Source of the DNA: an uncultured Eubacteriales bacterium
Lineage (GTDB): Bacteria > Bacillota > Clostridia > Oscillospirales > CAG-272
DNA: 44,878 bases
Direction: 5' to 3'
NCBI GenBank assembly: GCA_934481515.1
Contig: CAKSPO010000015.1
Coordinates: forward strand, 1 to 44,878
The first letter of the stretch is position 1. The number at the start of each line of letters is the position of its first letter. A program made the position numbers and the translations under genes. The notes beneath the pieces are model-generated. The model ran no database searches. It was not told the DNA's origin and was given only the letters and a program-made list of their open reading frames with translations. Below, one piece after another: positions 1 through 8,476 of this stretch.

Positions 1-1
1 T

Positions 2-1255
2 ACTTACAAGTCGGATCAGAATCCAAAATACCATGCGCGGGACATTGCCCGGTACCGGTGCGCCGCCAACCGCGCATTGCTCCTTCTGGCATCCGCAACC
101 CCGTCTCTTGAAAGCTACAAAAAGGCAAAGGACGGCATCTATACCCTGATCCGGCTGACCCGCCGCTACGGAGATGCAAAGCTCCCGCGGGTGGAGATTG
201 CGGACATGCGGAAGGAAATCCATGCGGGTAATCTCTCGCCGCTCGGCGGCAGACTGACCGAAGCTTTGCACGAAACGACGGAGCGGGGAGAGCAGGCAAT
301 CCTGTTTCTCAACCGTCGCGGATATAACCACTATGTCAGTTGCCGGAGCTGTGGAGGAGCCGTAACCTGCCCCTCCTGCTCGGTCGCCATGACCTATCAT
401 ACGCGGAAGGGAACCTACCGGGAGGGAGATCTGGTCTGCCACTGGTGCGGCAGAAGAATGCCGATGCCGAAGATTTGCCCCGCCTGCGGCTCGGAGCATC
501 TGATCCGCATGGGCTACGGAACCCAGCGCGTGGAGGAGGAATTGCAGGAGCTTCTGCCGGGAACGACGGTATTGCGGATGGATACGGATACCACCTCGAC
601 CAAATTCTCGTATGACGGGATGCTCGGAGATTTCCGCGCACACCGGGCAGATGTTCTTCTCGGCACACAGATGGTTACCAAAGGGCATGACTTCCCGGAC
701 GTGACGCTGGTCGGTGTGCTTCTGGCGGATGCGTCCCTGTATCTTGATGATTACCGCGCGTCGGAGCGGACCTTTGCCATGCTGACGCAGGTCATCGGCA
801 GAGCCGGACGCGGGAAGAAGGAGGGACTGGCGGTCATTCAGACCAATAATCCGGACAATGAAATCATTACGCTTGCCGCAAAACAGGACTATGAAACTTT
901 TTATGAGCGGGAGATCGCCCTGCGGCGGCTGCTGGTTTTTCCGCCCTTCTGCGACATCGTACTGCTGACAGTCACCGGGGAGGCGGAAACGGAACTGCTC
1001 CGTTCCTCCGCTTTTCTTGCGGAGACCCTGAAACAAATGCTGGAGGGGACATACCGGGATGTACAGACCGTCGTCTTCGGTCCCTTTGAAGCTCCGGTCT
1101 ACCGGGTGGACAATAAATACCGGATGCGGATGGTGCTCAAGTGCCGGCTGACACGAAGAACACTTTCCATGCTGTCGGAACTGCTCAGTGCCTTCGGACA
1201 GAAGGTGCAGAAAAAGATTACACTCAGCGCGGATCTCAATCCGTCAAATCTGTAA
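2..1255 (+). CDS. priA: Primosomal protein N' (replication restart helicase PriA), 5' end missing
   Basis: This is the C-terminal part of PriA, the 3'-to-5' helicase that reloads the replisome at stalled forks. The frame is already open at base 2, so the N-terminal DNA-binding domain and Walker A region lie outside the window. Visible helicase motifs are LLASATPSLES (motif III), AILFLNRRGY (IV), LLGTQMVTKGHDFPDVT (V) and QVIGRAGRG (VI). Between IV and V lies the family's zinc-binding insertion, with CxxC pairs in CRSCGG, CPSC, CHWC and CPAC. It is followed 15 bases later by def, the usual Bacillota order. The identification is firm; only the start is unknown. Confidence 0.97.
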   Translation, partial: TYKSDQNPKYHARDIARYRCAANRALLLLASATPSLESYKKAKDGIYTLIRLTRRYGDAKLPRVEIADMRKEIHAGNLSPLGGRLTEALHETTERGEQAILFLNRRGYNHYVSCRSCGGAVTCPSCSVAMTYHTRKGTYREGDLVCHWCGRRMPMPKICPACGSEHLIRMGYGTQRVEEELQELLPGTTVLRMDTDTTSTKFSYDGMLGDFRAHRADVLLGTQMVTKGHDFPDVTLVGVLLADASLYLDDYRASERTFAMLTQVIGRAGRGKKEGLAVIQTNNPDNEIITLAAKQDYETFYEREIALRRLLVFPPFCDIVLLTVTGEAETELLRSSAFLAETLKQMLEGTYRDVQTVVFGPFEAPVYRVDNKYRMRMVLKCRLTRRTLSMLSELLSAFGQKVQKKITLSADLNPSNL

Positions 1256-1270
1256 GGAAGGAAACTTGAT

Positions 1271-1726
1271 ATGGCAAAGTTGCACATTGTAAAAATCGGA
1301 GATGACATTCTGCGCAAGGTCTGCCGCCCGGTGGAACAGATTACACCGCGGATCTGCACTCTGCTGGACGACATGCTGGAGACCATGCGGGATGCGGACG
1401 GATGCGGGCTTGCGGCGCCGCAGGTCGGCGTTCTGCGCCGGATCGCGGTGATTGAGGTCGAGGAGGGACATCCGATCGAGCTGATCAATCCCAAAATTAT
1501 TGCATACGCCGGAGAGCAGGAGGAGCAGGAAGGGTGCCTCTCCATTCCGGGACGGTGGGGCATTACCAAACGTCCCCGCTTTGTCACGGTCAGAGCCATG
1601 AACCGCCAGGGAGAGACATTTGAGGTCTCCGGCAGCGATCTTTTGGCACGGGCACTCTGCCACGAGATCGACCATCTGGACGGAAAGCTCTTTACCGACT
1701 GCGTGGTGAGGTACGTGGAACAATGA
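1271..1726 (+). CDS. def: Peptide deformylase
   Basis: This metalloenzyme removes the formyl group from the N-terminal methionine of new proteins in the cytosol. All three family motifs are present: GLAAPQVG (GxGLAAxQ), EGCLSIPG with the metal-binding Cys, and HEIDHLDG (HExDH) with the two metal-binding His and the catalytic Glu. At 151 residues it has the normal length of the short Gram-positive type. A GGAAGGA ribosome-binding site precedes the ATG. Its TGA overlaps the fmt ATG, so the enzymes that remove and add formyl groups are translationally coupled. Confidence 0.97.
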   Translation: MAKLHIVKIGDDILRKVCRPVEQITPRICTLLDDMLETMRDADGCGLAAPQVGVLRRIAVIEVEEGHPIELINPKIIAYAGEQEEQEGCLSIPGRWGITKRPRFVTVRAMNRQGETFEVSGSDLLARALCHEIDHLDGKLFTDCVVRYVEQ

Positions 1727-2676
1727 GAATTCTGTTTATGGGAACCCCGGACTTTGCCCTGTATTCTCTGCGGGCAATGGTGGAAACAGGGGAAAACGTG
1801 ATTGCGGTCGTCACCCAGCAGGACAAGCCGCGCGGACGTGGCTATACCATGACCCCGCCGCCGGTCAAGGTATACGCGGAAGAAAAAGGAATCCCCGTAT
1901 ATCAGCCGAAGACCCTGCGGGACGAAGCGTTTGCGGAGCTGCTCCGGACGCTCGCCCCGGAACTGATTGTGGTCACTGCCTTCGGAAAGATCGTCCCGCA
2001 GAATGTGCTGGATTTTCCGGTTTACGGCTGTATCAACGTGCATGGCTCTCTGTTGCCGGAGTACCGCGGCGCCGCACCGATGCAACGCGCCATCATGGAC
2101 GGACGGAAGGAAACCGGAATCACCACCATGCAGATGGATGCCGGGATTGATACGGGAGACATGCTCCTCACCGGGCGGGTACCGATCGGAGAGAACGATA
2201 CCTTTGAGACCGTGCATGACCGCATGGGAGAGGTTGGGGCAGAGGTGCTTTTGCGGACGCTGGAACAGCTCCGGAACGGAACGCTGATCCGCACGCCGCA
2301 GGACGCAAGCCGCGCCACGTATGCCGCAAAGATTGAAAAAGAGGACTGTTTCGTATCTTTTGCGGAGAGCGCCGGAGCCGTACACAACCGCATCCGCGGA
2401 CTTTCACCCGTTCCGCTTGCCTATACCACTCTGCCGGACGGGAAGATGCTCAAGCTGATCCGGTCGTGCGTCGCCGAGGAAACGGGAACCGCCGGGAAGC
2501 CGGGAGAGGTTCTTTCCCTCTGTGACGGTAAAATCACCGTCGCCTGCGGAAGCGGAAGCGTGGAGCTTTTAGAGGTTTTGCCGGAGGGCAAAAAGCGTAT
2601 GCGCGCGGCGGATTTCATCAACGGCAGAAAGATTGCGGTCGGAGACCTGCTCGGAAAACCGACCGGACAGATCTGA
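1723..2676 (+). CDS. fmt: Methionyl-tRNA formyltransferase
   Basis: This enzyme formylates initiator Met-tRNA using 10-formyltetrahydrofolate. The N-terminal Rossmann-like formyltransferase domain (about residues 1-190) begins MRILFMGTPDFA and carries the catalytic NVHGSLLPEYRGAAPMQ segment (Asn, His, and the SLLPxYRG loop) and the DTGDML motif. The C-terminal OB-like tRNA-binding domain fills the rest (about 205-310). The 317-residue length is normal. It starts inside the def stop codon (ATGA overlap) and is followed 15 bases later by ruvX, which has its own AAAGGAG site. Confidence 0.97.
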   Translation: MRILFMGTPDFALYSLRAMVETGENVIAVVTQQDKPRGRGYTMTPPPVKVYAEEKGIPVYQPKTLRDEAFAELLRTLAPELIVVTAFGKIVPQNVLDFPVYGCINVHGSLLPEYRGAAPMQRAIMDGRKETGITTMQMDAGIDTGDMLLTGRVPIGENDTFETVHDRMGEVGAEVLLRTLEQLRNGTLIRTPQDASRATYAAKIEKEDCFVSFAESAGAVHNRIRGLSPVPLAYTTLPDGKMLKLIRSCVAEETGTAGKPGEVLSLCDGKITVACGSGSVELLEVLPEGKKRMRAADFINGRKIAVGDLLGKPTGQI

Positions 2677-2691
2677 CAAAAGGAGTATGCC

Positions 2692-3147
2692 ATGGCAACG
2701 GAAGAAGAGCTGAAAGCCCTCCGGGAGAGCACCGGAAAAATTCTCGGCGTGGATTTCGGGGACACCCGGACCGGGCTTGCGGTGTCGGATCGCAACCGGA
2801 TTCTGGCATCCGGGATCGGCTATGTCAGCCCCGGAGGAATCGAAAAGACGGCAGACAGTGTCGCAGGAATCGCAGTCGAACAGGGAGCGGTCGCCGCGGT
2901 GGTCGGACTGCCGCGCAATATGGACGGAAGCGAGGGCTTCCGCGCGGAGCGTTGCCGGCAGTTTGCCGGAATGCTTGCGGAGCGGCTCGGCATCCCCGTT
3001 GTTCTGATGGATGAGCGGCTGACCACGGTCAGCGCCACCCGCTATCTCAACGAGACCAATACCCGCGGAAGCCGCCGGAAGGGTGTCATCGACACGCTTT
3101 CCGCGCAGATCATTCTGCAAAATCTGCTGGATCGCCTGAAAAACTAA
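2692..3147 (+). CDS. ruvX: Putative pre-16S rRNA nuclease / Holliday junction resolvase-like protein (YqgF/RuvX)
   Basis: This is an RNase H-fold protein of the YqgF family, which matures the 5' end of 16S rRNA and was once thought to resolve Holliday junctions. The signature ILGVDFGDTRTGLAVSD gives the first catalytic Asp, GLPRNMDGSEG is the central family motif, and MDERLTTVSA plus KGVIDTLSAQIIL carry the later acidic residues. At 151 residues it is slightly longer than usual because of a charged N-terminal stretch (MATEEELKALRES). The chosen ATG follows AAAGGAG. An earlier ATG at 2687 is out of frame. Confidence 0.93.
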   Translation: MATEEELKALRESTGKILGVDFGDTRTGLAVSDRNRILASGIGYVSPGGIEKTADSVAGIAVEQGAVAAVVGLPRNMDGSEGFRAERCRQFAGMLAERLGIPVVLMDERLTTVSATRYLNETNTRGSRRKGVIDTLSAQIILQNLLDRLKN

Positions 3148-3221
3148 AGCAAACCGAAACAAGCGAAGAAAATCCGAACGCAAGCCCGACCGGAACAGCC
3201 GGCGGACAGAAAGGAGCGCAC

Positions 3222-4097
3222 ATGAACCGTTTGCCACCGCCGCGGGTTGCGGCAATACACGACCTGTCCTGCGTGGGACGGTGCGCTCTGACCGTGGTTC
3301 TGCCCACTCTGTCCGTCATGGGCTGTCAGGTTATTCCGCTCCCGACGGCATTGCTGTCCTCTCACACCGGCGGATTTGACGACCTTTACTTCCGGGATCT
3401 GAGCGGGGACATGGGAGAAATCGCGGCACATTTTTCAAGGCTCCGGATGACCTTCCGCGCACTTTACACCGGCTTTTTGGGAAGTGCAGAGCAAATCCGG
3501 ACCGTATCCGCGTTTCTGGATCGGTTCGCCTCCGTCCCGGATGAATCGGGACAGCCGCCGCTGATTCTGATTGACCCGGTCATGGGGGACGACGGCGTGC
3601 TTTATTCCACCTATACAAGCCGGCTGGTCGAGGGCATCCGGACACTTTGTTACCGCGCACAGGTCATGACCCCAAATCTCACCGAAGCGTGCTTCCTGAC
3701 CGACATCCCCTACCGCAATACGGCAGAGCTTTCGGAACGGGATGCCGAAGCCTACGTCGGAGAGCTGCTGGAAAAACTCCGGCAGTACGGCGCGAGCCGC
3801 ACCGTCATCACCGGCATTGCTCTTTGCGACGGCAGAATCGCAAACTACGGATATGAAAACGAACAAACCTTCTGCGTCAGCCGCCCCGCACACCAAAAAT
3901 CCTATCCCGGCACCGGCGATATTTTCGCTTCGGTCACCCTCGGAGAACTGCTCCGCGGAAAGCCCTTCCCGGATGCCGTCGCCCGCGCGGCGGATTTTGT
4001 TGCAACCCTCATCGGTGTGTCCGAAACGATACCTACCGAGGAACGCTACGGCATCGCACTGGAGCCGTATCTGCATCTGCTGACGGAAAAAGACTGA
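3222..4097 (+). CDS. pdxY: Pyridoxamine/pyridoxal kinase (ribokinase-like fold)
   Basis: This 291-residue kinase of the PfkB/ThiD superfamily phosphorylates B6 vitamers. Visible features are the start VAAIHDLSCVGRCALTVVLPTLSVMG, typical of clostridial pyridoxamine kinases, the DPVMGDDG substrate/metal loop, TPNLTEA, and the PGTGDIFAS anion-hole and catalytic-base motif (Asp of GTGD). A GAAAGGAG site precedes the ATG. It lies 74 bases after ruvX with no evident promoter, so it is probably read from the same transcript. ThiD (hydroxymethylpyrimidine kinase) is the main alternative, but the HDLSCVGRCAL start favours pyridoxamine kinase. Confidence 0.85.
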   Translation: MNRLPPPRVAAIHDLSCVGRCALTVVLPTLSVMGCQVIPLPTALLSSHTGGFDDLYFRDLSGDMGEIAAHFSRLRMTFRALYTGFLGSAEQIRTVSAFLDRFASVPDESGQPPLILIDPVMGDDGVLYSTYTSRLVEGIRTLCYRAQVMTPNLTEACFLTDIPYRNTAELSERDAEAYVGELLEKLRQYGASRTVITGIALCDGRIANYGYENEQTFCVSRPAHQKSYPGTGDIFASVTLGELLRGKPFPDAVARAADFVATLIGVSETIPTEERYGIALEPYLHLLTEKD

Positions 4098-4122
4098 ACG
4101 CGGCTTTTACCCCACACGCAAC

Positions 4123-4142
4123 CGGCTTCATTCAGCCGTTTT
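4123..4142 (+). terminator. Weak hairpin with T run after the pyridoxamine kinase gene
   Basis: CGGCT at 4123-4127 can pair with AGCCG at 4134-4138 and is followed by TTTT. The stem is only five base pairs, so termination would be partial at best. It lies between the kinase gene and the tandem repeat at 4162. Confidence 0.35.
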
Positions 4143-4161
4143 GAAATCATGTCCCGGCGGA

Positions 4162-4215
4162 ACGATGCTAAGCATACAAACGATGCTAAGCATACAAACA
4201 ATGCTAAGCATACGA
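4162..4215. repeat. Three tandem 18-base repeats, each centred on ATGCTAAGCAT
   Basis: The unit ACGATGCTAAGCATACAA occurs at 4162-4179 and 4180-4197, then ACAATGCTAAGCATACGA at 4198-4215. A degenerate fourth unit follows at 4216-4233. Each unit contains ATGCT-A-AGCAT, an inverted repeat around one central base, so the block is three dyads spaced 18 bases apart. It lies 42 bases upstream of the next gene's start, suggesting an operator array or a slippage-prone microsatellite. Confidence 0.9.
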
Positions 4216-4257
4216 AGAATGCACCGCATACGGGTACAAAAAAGAAAGGAGTCGGAA

Positions 4258-4983
4258 ATGCCGAACAGCCGAACCCCCCGCATCGTCAGAAGAATCATCC
4301 GGTCCTTGTTTCTTCTTCTGATTCTGGTGGTCAACGTCCTGCTCATCTGGCGGATGTGCTCCACCGGAATCCCGGACGGAATCCGGAATCTGACGCTCAC
4401 GCCGACGCTGACCGAGGCATACCGGGAGAGGGGGAACGCCCTGACCTTCCGTTATCAGGAGCAGAATTCCATCACCCGTGCCGAAAACAATGCCGGATAC
4501 TTTTCGGTGGAATCCGCCGTATTCATCCCGGAAGCGCACCAGGTGCAGATTGTGTTCCGTTATAACAACAGCACACTCCGGCATCTGATGGAGGATTACG
4601 GGCTGGAGGAGCTTCCGGATAAGGAGGAAACCTGGTTCGACGTCACCGTTGCCGCCACCACCGACCGCACTCCGGACAACCGGGCGGACAATCAGGATCC
4701 GGAACAGCTGTTGCTGACCCGGTATCATGCAACCTCTTCCACACGGGAGACCACCACCCTCTACACCTACTACCGGTATGTGTTTGATGATGTGGATGTC
4801 AAACCGGATACCGTCGGCGTATTTGTGGATGTCTACTACAAGGAGGACATCGACTATGAAAGAAACGCTTACGGAACACTTTGCATTTATGACGATGAAT
4901 CCGAATGGAAATCATACCGGCTGACCTCTGCGGACAAAAAGAACCTCAAAGAGGCGGCACAGAAAGGAAATGAGGAACAATGA
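4258..4983 (+). CDS. Uncharacterised single-pass membrane protein with large outer domain
   Basis: I do not recognise a family. The 241-residue product has a basic N-terminus (RIVRRIIR), one hydrophobic segment at about residues 16-35 (SLFLLLILVVNVLLIWRM), then about 205 polar residues that would lie outside the membrane by the positive-inside rule. The outer part is rich in aromatics and beta-type stretches (VQIVFRYN, TTLYTYYRYVFDDVDV, VGVFVDVYYKED) and ends in a charged tail. The ATG at 4258 is chosen because GAAAGGAG precedes it; an in-frame ATG at 4141 would only translate the tandem repeat. Its stop overlaps the next gene's ATG, so it is coupled to the SGNH esterase and may work with it in envelope modification (inference). 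Confidence 0.85.
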   Translation: MPNSRTPRIVRRIIRSLFLLLILVVNVLLIWRMCSTGIPDGIRNLTLTPTLTEAYRERGNALTFRYQEQNSITRAENNAGYFSVESAVFIPEAHQVQIVFRYNNSTLRHLMEDYGLEELPDKEETWFDVTVAATTDRTPDNRADNQDPEQLLLTRYHATSSTRETTTLYTYYRYVFDDVDVKPDTVGVFVDVYYKEDIDYERNAYGTLCIYDDESEWKSYRLTSADKKNLKEAAQKGNEEQ

Positions 4984-5972
4984 ATCTTCCCTATACCCAT
5001 GAGAGCATACGCCTGACAGGCAGATGGCACCGCGGCGCCCGGAGTGCCGTTGCCACGGCAACCGGATCCTATGTGGAATTTGCCTTCCGGGGAACCATGG
5101 CACTTGCCAAATTCGACATTCTGGAAAACGCACAGCCGTACCTGCATCTTTGGGTGCAGCTGGACGGCGGCACGCTGACTGAGGTGCCGCTGGATTCCTA
5201 CCTGCGGGTGATTGCCAAGGAGGAGGGTGACCACCTCTGCCGCATCATTTACAAAGGCGGGACCGAAATGCACCGCCGCTGGAGCGCACCGCTGACCGGC
5301 AAGGTCTCCTTCCTCGGCATCCAGACCGAGGAGCCGCTTCCGCTTCCGGAGGACACCCGGAAGACCATCGAATTTGTGGGCGATTCCATCACGGAGGGCG
5401 TTCTTGTGGATGCGGATTTCGCGTCCGGCGGAGAAGCACAGCCCACCTGTATCGACCAGAATTTCCGCTGTCATCAGGACGACGTGTGCGGAACCTACGC
5501 ATGGCGCATCGCCGAGGCGCTGAACCTGCGCCCGGTGTTCATGGGCTACGGTGCCGTCGGCGTCACCAAAGGCGGTTGCGGCGGAGTCCCGGACGCAACT
5601 GCCGCTTACCCTTACAATTTTGAAGGATCTCCCGTGACACGGAAATCCCCCGATTTCATTCTCATCAACCACGGAACCAACGACGGCGGCAGTCCCGCCG
5701 AAAAATTTCTGGTGCATTACCGGGCACTTCTGGATCGGATTCGCGAGATGAACCCGAAAGCGCAGATCGTCTGCGTCTCACCGTTCTGTGGCGTGTTCCA
5801 TGCGGAGCTTGGCAGTATGATCGAAGCTTACAACGCGGAGCACAACAGCAATGTCGGCTTCATTGACACTGCTGGCTGGATTCCGGCAAATCCGGTACAT
5901 CCCCTCCGCGACGGACACCGTACGGTGGCAGAGCGGATGCTTCCGCTTCTGCGGGAGATGCTGGAGCTGTGA
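4980..5972 (+). CDS. SGNH/GDSL hydrolase resembling carbohydrate esterase family 2
   Basis: The 330-residue protein has a beta-rich N-terminal domain (about 1-120) and a C-terminal SGNH hydrolase domain (about 135-330). Block I is FVGDSITEG with the nucleophilic Ser, the oxyanion Gly/Asn are in GYGAVGVT and INHGTNDGG, and the catalytic His is in NPVHPLRDGH. The residue three before that His is Asn, not the usual Asp. CE2 deacetylases are known to work with a Ser-His dyad, which fits. There is no signal peptide, so the substrate is probably an intracellular or imported acylated sugar. It starts inside the previous stop (ATGA) and overlaps the GTG of rsmB. Confidence 0.85.
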   Translation: MNLPYTHESIRLTGRWHRGARSAVATATGSYVEFAFRGTMALAKFDILENAQPYLHLWVQLDGGTLTEVPLDSYLRVIAKEEGDHLCRIIYKGGTEMHRRWSAPLTGKVSFLGIQTEEPLPLPEDTRKTIEFVGDSITEGVLVDADFASGGEAQPTCIDQNFRCHQDDVCGTYAWRIAEALNLRPVFMGYGAVGVTKGGCGGVPDATAAYPYNFEGSPVTRKSPDFILINHGTNDGGSPAEKFLVHYRALLDRIREMNPKAQIVCVSPFCGVFHAELGSMIEAYNAEHNSNVGFIDTAGWIPANPVHPLRDGHRTVAERMLPLLREMLEL

Positions 5973-7276
5973 AAAAGACACAACAGCCCGCCAAAAAAGC
6001 AACGGATAATCCGCGGGAGATGGCACAGAAGGTGCTTGACCGCGTGGAGAGTGCGGCGCAGTATTCCAATCTGGCGCTGGATACCGCCATCCGCCGCAGC
6101 AACATGAGCGCGGAGGATCGCGCCCTCTTTACGACACTGGTGTACGGGGTCATCGAGCGGAAGCTGACGTTGGATGCCTGCATCGCCGCACATTCCTCCC
6201 GTGCACAGGAGACCCTGGACACCGGGATCCGGAATCTGTTGCGCATGGGCATTTACCAGATGCTGTATCTTGACCGCGTGCCGGATCACGCCGCCGTCAA
6301 CGAGACGGTAGCGCTTGCTCCAAAGCGTGCGCGTGGATACGTCAACGCGGTTCTGCGGAGCTTTGCAAAGGACGGGAAGCGGATTCCCGTACCGGAGCGG
6401 GAGAGCGACCTTACCGGGTATCTGTCGGTAACCTATTCGGTCGGAGTACCGCTCTGCGAGACCTTTTTGCGGGAACTCGGAGCGGAAAAGACCGAACGGA
6501 TTTTGGCGGCGTTCCAACGCCCGGCATTTCCGGTTCTTCGGGTCAATCCGCTCCGGACCGATCGTGACACATTGCTCCGCCGTCTGTCCGATGCGGCTCT
6601 TCCGGCAGAGCCGTGCCGGGAAAGCCGCATGGGAATCAGGCTTTTGCGACCGGTTCCGGTCGCGGAGCTTCCGGGCTTTGCGGAGGGAGACTTTTTCGTA
6701 CAGGACGAAGCGTCCCAGCTCTGCGTCACGGCACTGGATGCAAAGGCAGGCATGACCGTGCTGGATCTATGCGCCTGCCCCGGCTCCAAATCGTTCGGAG
6801 CGGCAATGGATATGGAAAACGACGGCAGGGTCATTTCCTGTGACCTGCATGAAAACAAGCTTTCCCTGGTTCGCTCCGGCGCCGACCGCCTCGGCATCCG
6901 CATTGTGGAAACCGAAGCACGGGACGCAAGGGAAGAGAATCCCGTGTGGAGGGAGTGCGCCGACCGCGTGCTGTGCGACGTTCCGTGCTCCGGCTTCGGC
7001 GTACTTGCCAAAAAGCCGGAACTGCGCTACAAGGATCCCGCCGGGAGCCGGGAACTGCCGCAGATTCAGCGGGAGATTCTCCGTACCGCCGCCGCTTATG
7101 TCTGCCCCGGCGGGAAGCTGGTGTATTCCACCTGCACGCTTTTGCCGGAGGAAAACGAGCGGAACGTTGCGGCGTTTCTGGAGACAAACCCGTCTTTCTC
7201 TCTGACAGAAATGCGGACGTTTTTGCCGGAGGAAGGAACGGACGGATTTTTTTACGCCGTTCTGCAAAAAAAGTAA
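5969..7276 (+). CDS. rsmB: 16S rRNA m5C967 methyltransferase
   Basis: This S-adenosylmethionine-dependent enzyme methylates C967 of 16S rRNA. It has an N-terminal NusB-like RNA-binding domain (about residues 15-140: AQKVLDRV...YSNLALD...LLRMGIYQMLYLDRVPDHAAVNE) and a C-terminal RsmB/NOP methyltransferase domain with the SAM-binding DLCACPGSKSF, the motif IV DVPCSGFG, and YSTCTLLPEENE carrying the catalytic Cys. The 435-residue length is normal. Translation starts at a GTG overlapping the previous stop (GTGA), so this housekeeping gene is coupled to the inserted esterase gene. Confidence 0.96.
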   Translation: MKKTQQPAKKATDNPREMAQKVLDRVESAAQYSNLALDTAIRRSNMSAEDRALFTTLVYGVIERKLTLDACIAAHSSRAQETLDTGIRNLLRMGIYQMLYLDRVPDHAAVNETVALAPKRARGYVNAVLRSFAKDGKRIPVPERESDLTGYLSVTYSVGVPLCETFLRELGAEKTERILAAFQRPAFPVLRVNPLRTDRDTLLRRLSDAALPAEPCRESRMGIRLLRPVPVAELPGFAEGDFFVQDEASQLCVTALDAKAGMTVLDLCACPGSKSFGAAMDMENDGRVISCDLHENKLSLVRSGADRLGIRIVETEARDAREENPVWRECADRVLCDVPCSGFGVLAKKPELRYKDPAGSRELPQIQREILRTAAAYVCPGGKLVYSTCTLLPEENERNVAAFLETNPSFSLTEMRTFLPEEGTDGFFYAVLQKK

Positions 7277-7313
7277 AAAACGGAACATACTAAGAAACGG
7301 AGACCTTGGGCAA

Positions 7314-8396
7314 ATGGAACCTACGGAAAAAAAGGAACTGCTGTCGCAGACCCCGGAAGAGCTGGAGGCGTGGCTTCTTTCAGAAGGGGAACCGAAATAT
7401 CGTGCGGGACAGCTCTTTCCGCAACTGCACCGCGGGCTGTCTCCCGAGGAGATGACCAACATCGGAAAGAGTCTGCGGGCAAAGCTTGCGGAAGCGTTTT
7501 TTTATCATTTGCCGCAGGTGGAGCGGAAGCTGGTTTCCGCACAGGACGGAACGGTCAAATACCTGTTCTCCCTTGCGGACGGCAACTGCGTGGAAAGCGT
7601 CCTGATGCACTATGAGCACGGAAACACCGTCTGCATCTCCTCTCAGGTCGGATGCCGGATGGGGTGCCGGTTTTGCGCCTCCACCATCGGCGGAAAGGTG
7701 CGCGATCTGACGCCGGGAGAACTGCTCGGCCAGGTGATTGCCGCACAGAAGGACAGCGGAGAACGCATTTCCAATATTGTAATGATGGGAATCGGAGAAC
7801 CGCTGGACAATTACGACAACGTTCTGAAGTTTTTACACCTTGTCAACCGCCCGGAGGGACTGAACATCGGATACCGTCATATTTCCCTGTCCACCTGCGG
7901 ACTGGTGGAGCGCATCCGGATGCTGGCAGAGGAGGATCTGCCCATCACGCTGTCCGTTTCCCTGCACGCACCGGACGACGAAACCCGTTCCGCCATCATG
8001 CCCATCAACCGCCGCTATGGCGTGGATGAGCTGTTGTGCGCCTGCCGGGATTATTTTGCACATACCGGACGGAGAATTTCCTTTGAATATACCCTGATTG
8101 CAGGGAAGAACGATACCTCCGCAAACGCGGAAAAGCTCGCACAGGTGCTCAATTCCCACCTGCGCTCCCGGAGCGAGACCATGCCCATCCACGTCAACCT
8201 GATCCAGGTCAATGAAGTCTCGGAAACCGGGTTCCGGCATTCGGATCGGCGGGCAGTGGAAGCATTTGCAAAAGTGCTGGAATCCAGAGGAATCCGCGCC
8301 ACGGTGCGGAGAAAACTCGGCTCGGACATCAATGCCTCCTGCGGACAGCTCCGCCGGGCGGCAATGCGGGAAAGCGGAACGGAAGAATCCTCTTAA
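7314..8396 (+). CDS. rlmN: Dual-specificity 23S rRNA/tRNA adenine C2-methyltransferase (radical SAM)
   Basis: RlmN methylates C2 of A2503 in 23S rRNA and A37 in some tRNAs. The radical-SAM CxxxCxxC cluster is CRMGCRFC, followed by the family's MMGIGEPLDNYDNV, HISLSTCGL and SVSLHAPDDETRSAIMPINRRY segments. The C-terminal Cys in DINASCGQLR is the second catalytic Cys. The 360-residue length is typical. It lies 37 bases after rsmB, in the order conserved across Bacillota. Confidence 0.97.
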   Translation: MEPTEKKELLSQTPEELEAWLLSEGEPKYRAGQLFPQLHRGLSPEEMTNIGKSLRAKLAEAFFYHLPQVERKLVSAQDGTVKYLFSLADGNCVESVLMHYEHGNTVCISSQVGCRMGCRFCASTIGGKVRDLTPGELLGQVIAAQKDSGERISNIVMMGIGEPLDNYDNVLKFLHLVNRPEGLNIGYRHISLSTCGLVERIRMLAEEDLPITLSVSLHAPDDETRSAIMPINRRYGVDELLCACRDYFAHTGRRISFEYTLIAGKNDTSANAEKLAQVLNSHLRSRSETMPIHVNLIQVNEVSETGFRHSDRRAVEAFAKVLESRGIRATVRRKLGSDINASCGQLRRAAMRESGTEESS

Positions 8397-8476
8397 GCAC
8401 CGCCTTTGCAATCTGTCCCTTCTTACATCACACCGTTGCCCGGTTCACCGGGACGGGGAAAACAGAGGAGGGGATT

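Noticed and set aside
4162..4233. CRISPR array
   Set aside because: The 18-base units are directly adjacent with no spacers, and no cas gene is present.
4141..4257. In-frame N-terminal extension of the membrane protein starting at 4141
   Set aside because: It would translate the tandem repeat as MLSIQT units and lacks a ribosome-binding site. The ATG at 4258 has a good one and places the membrane helix normally.
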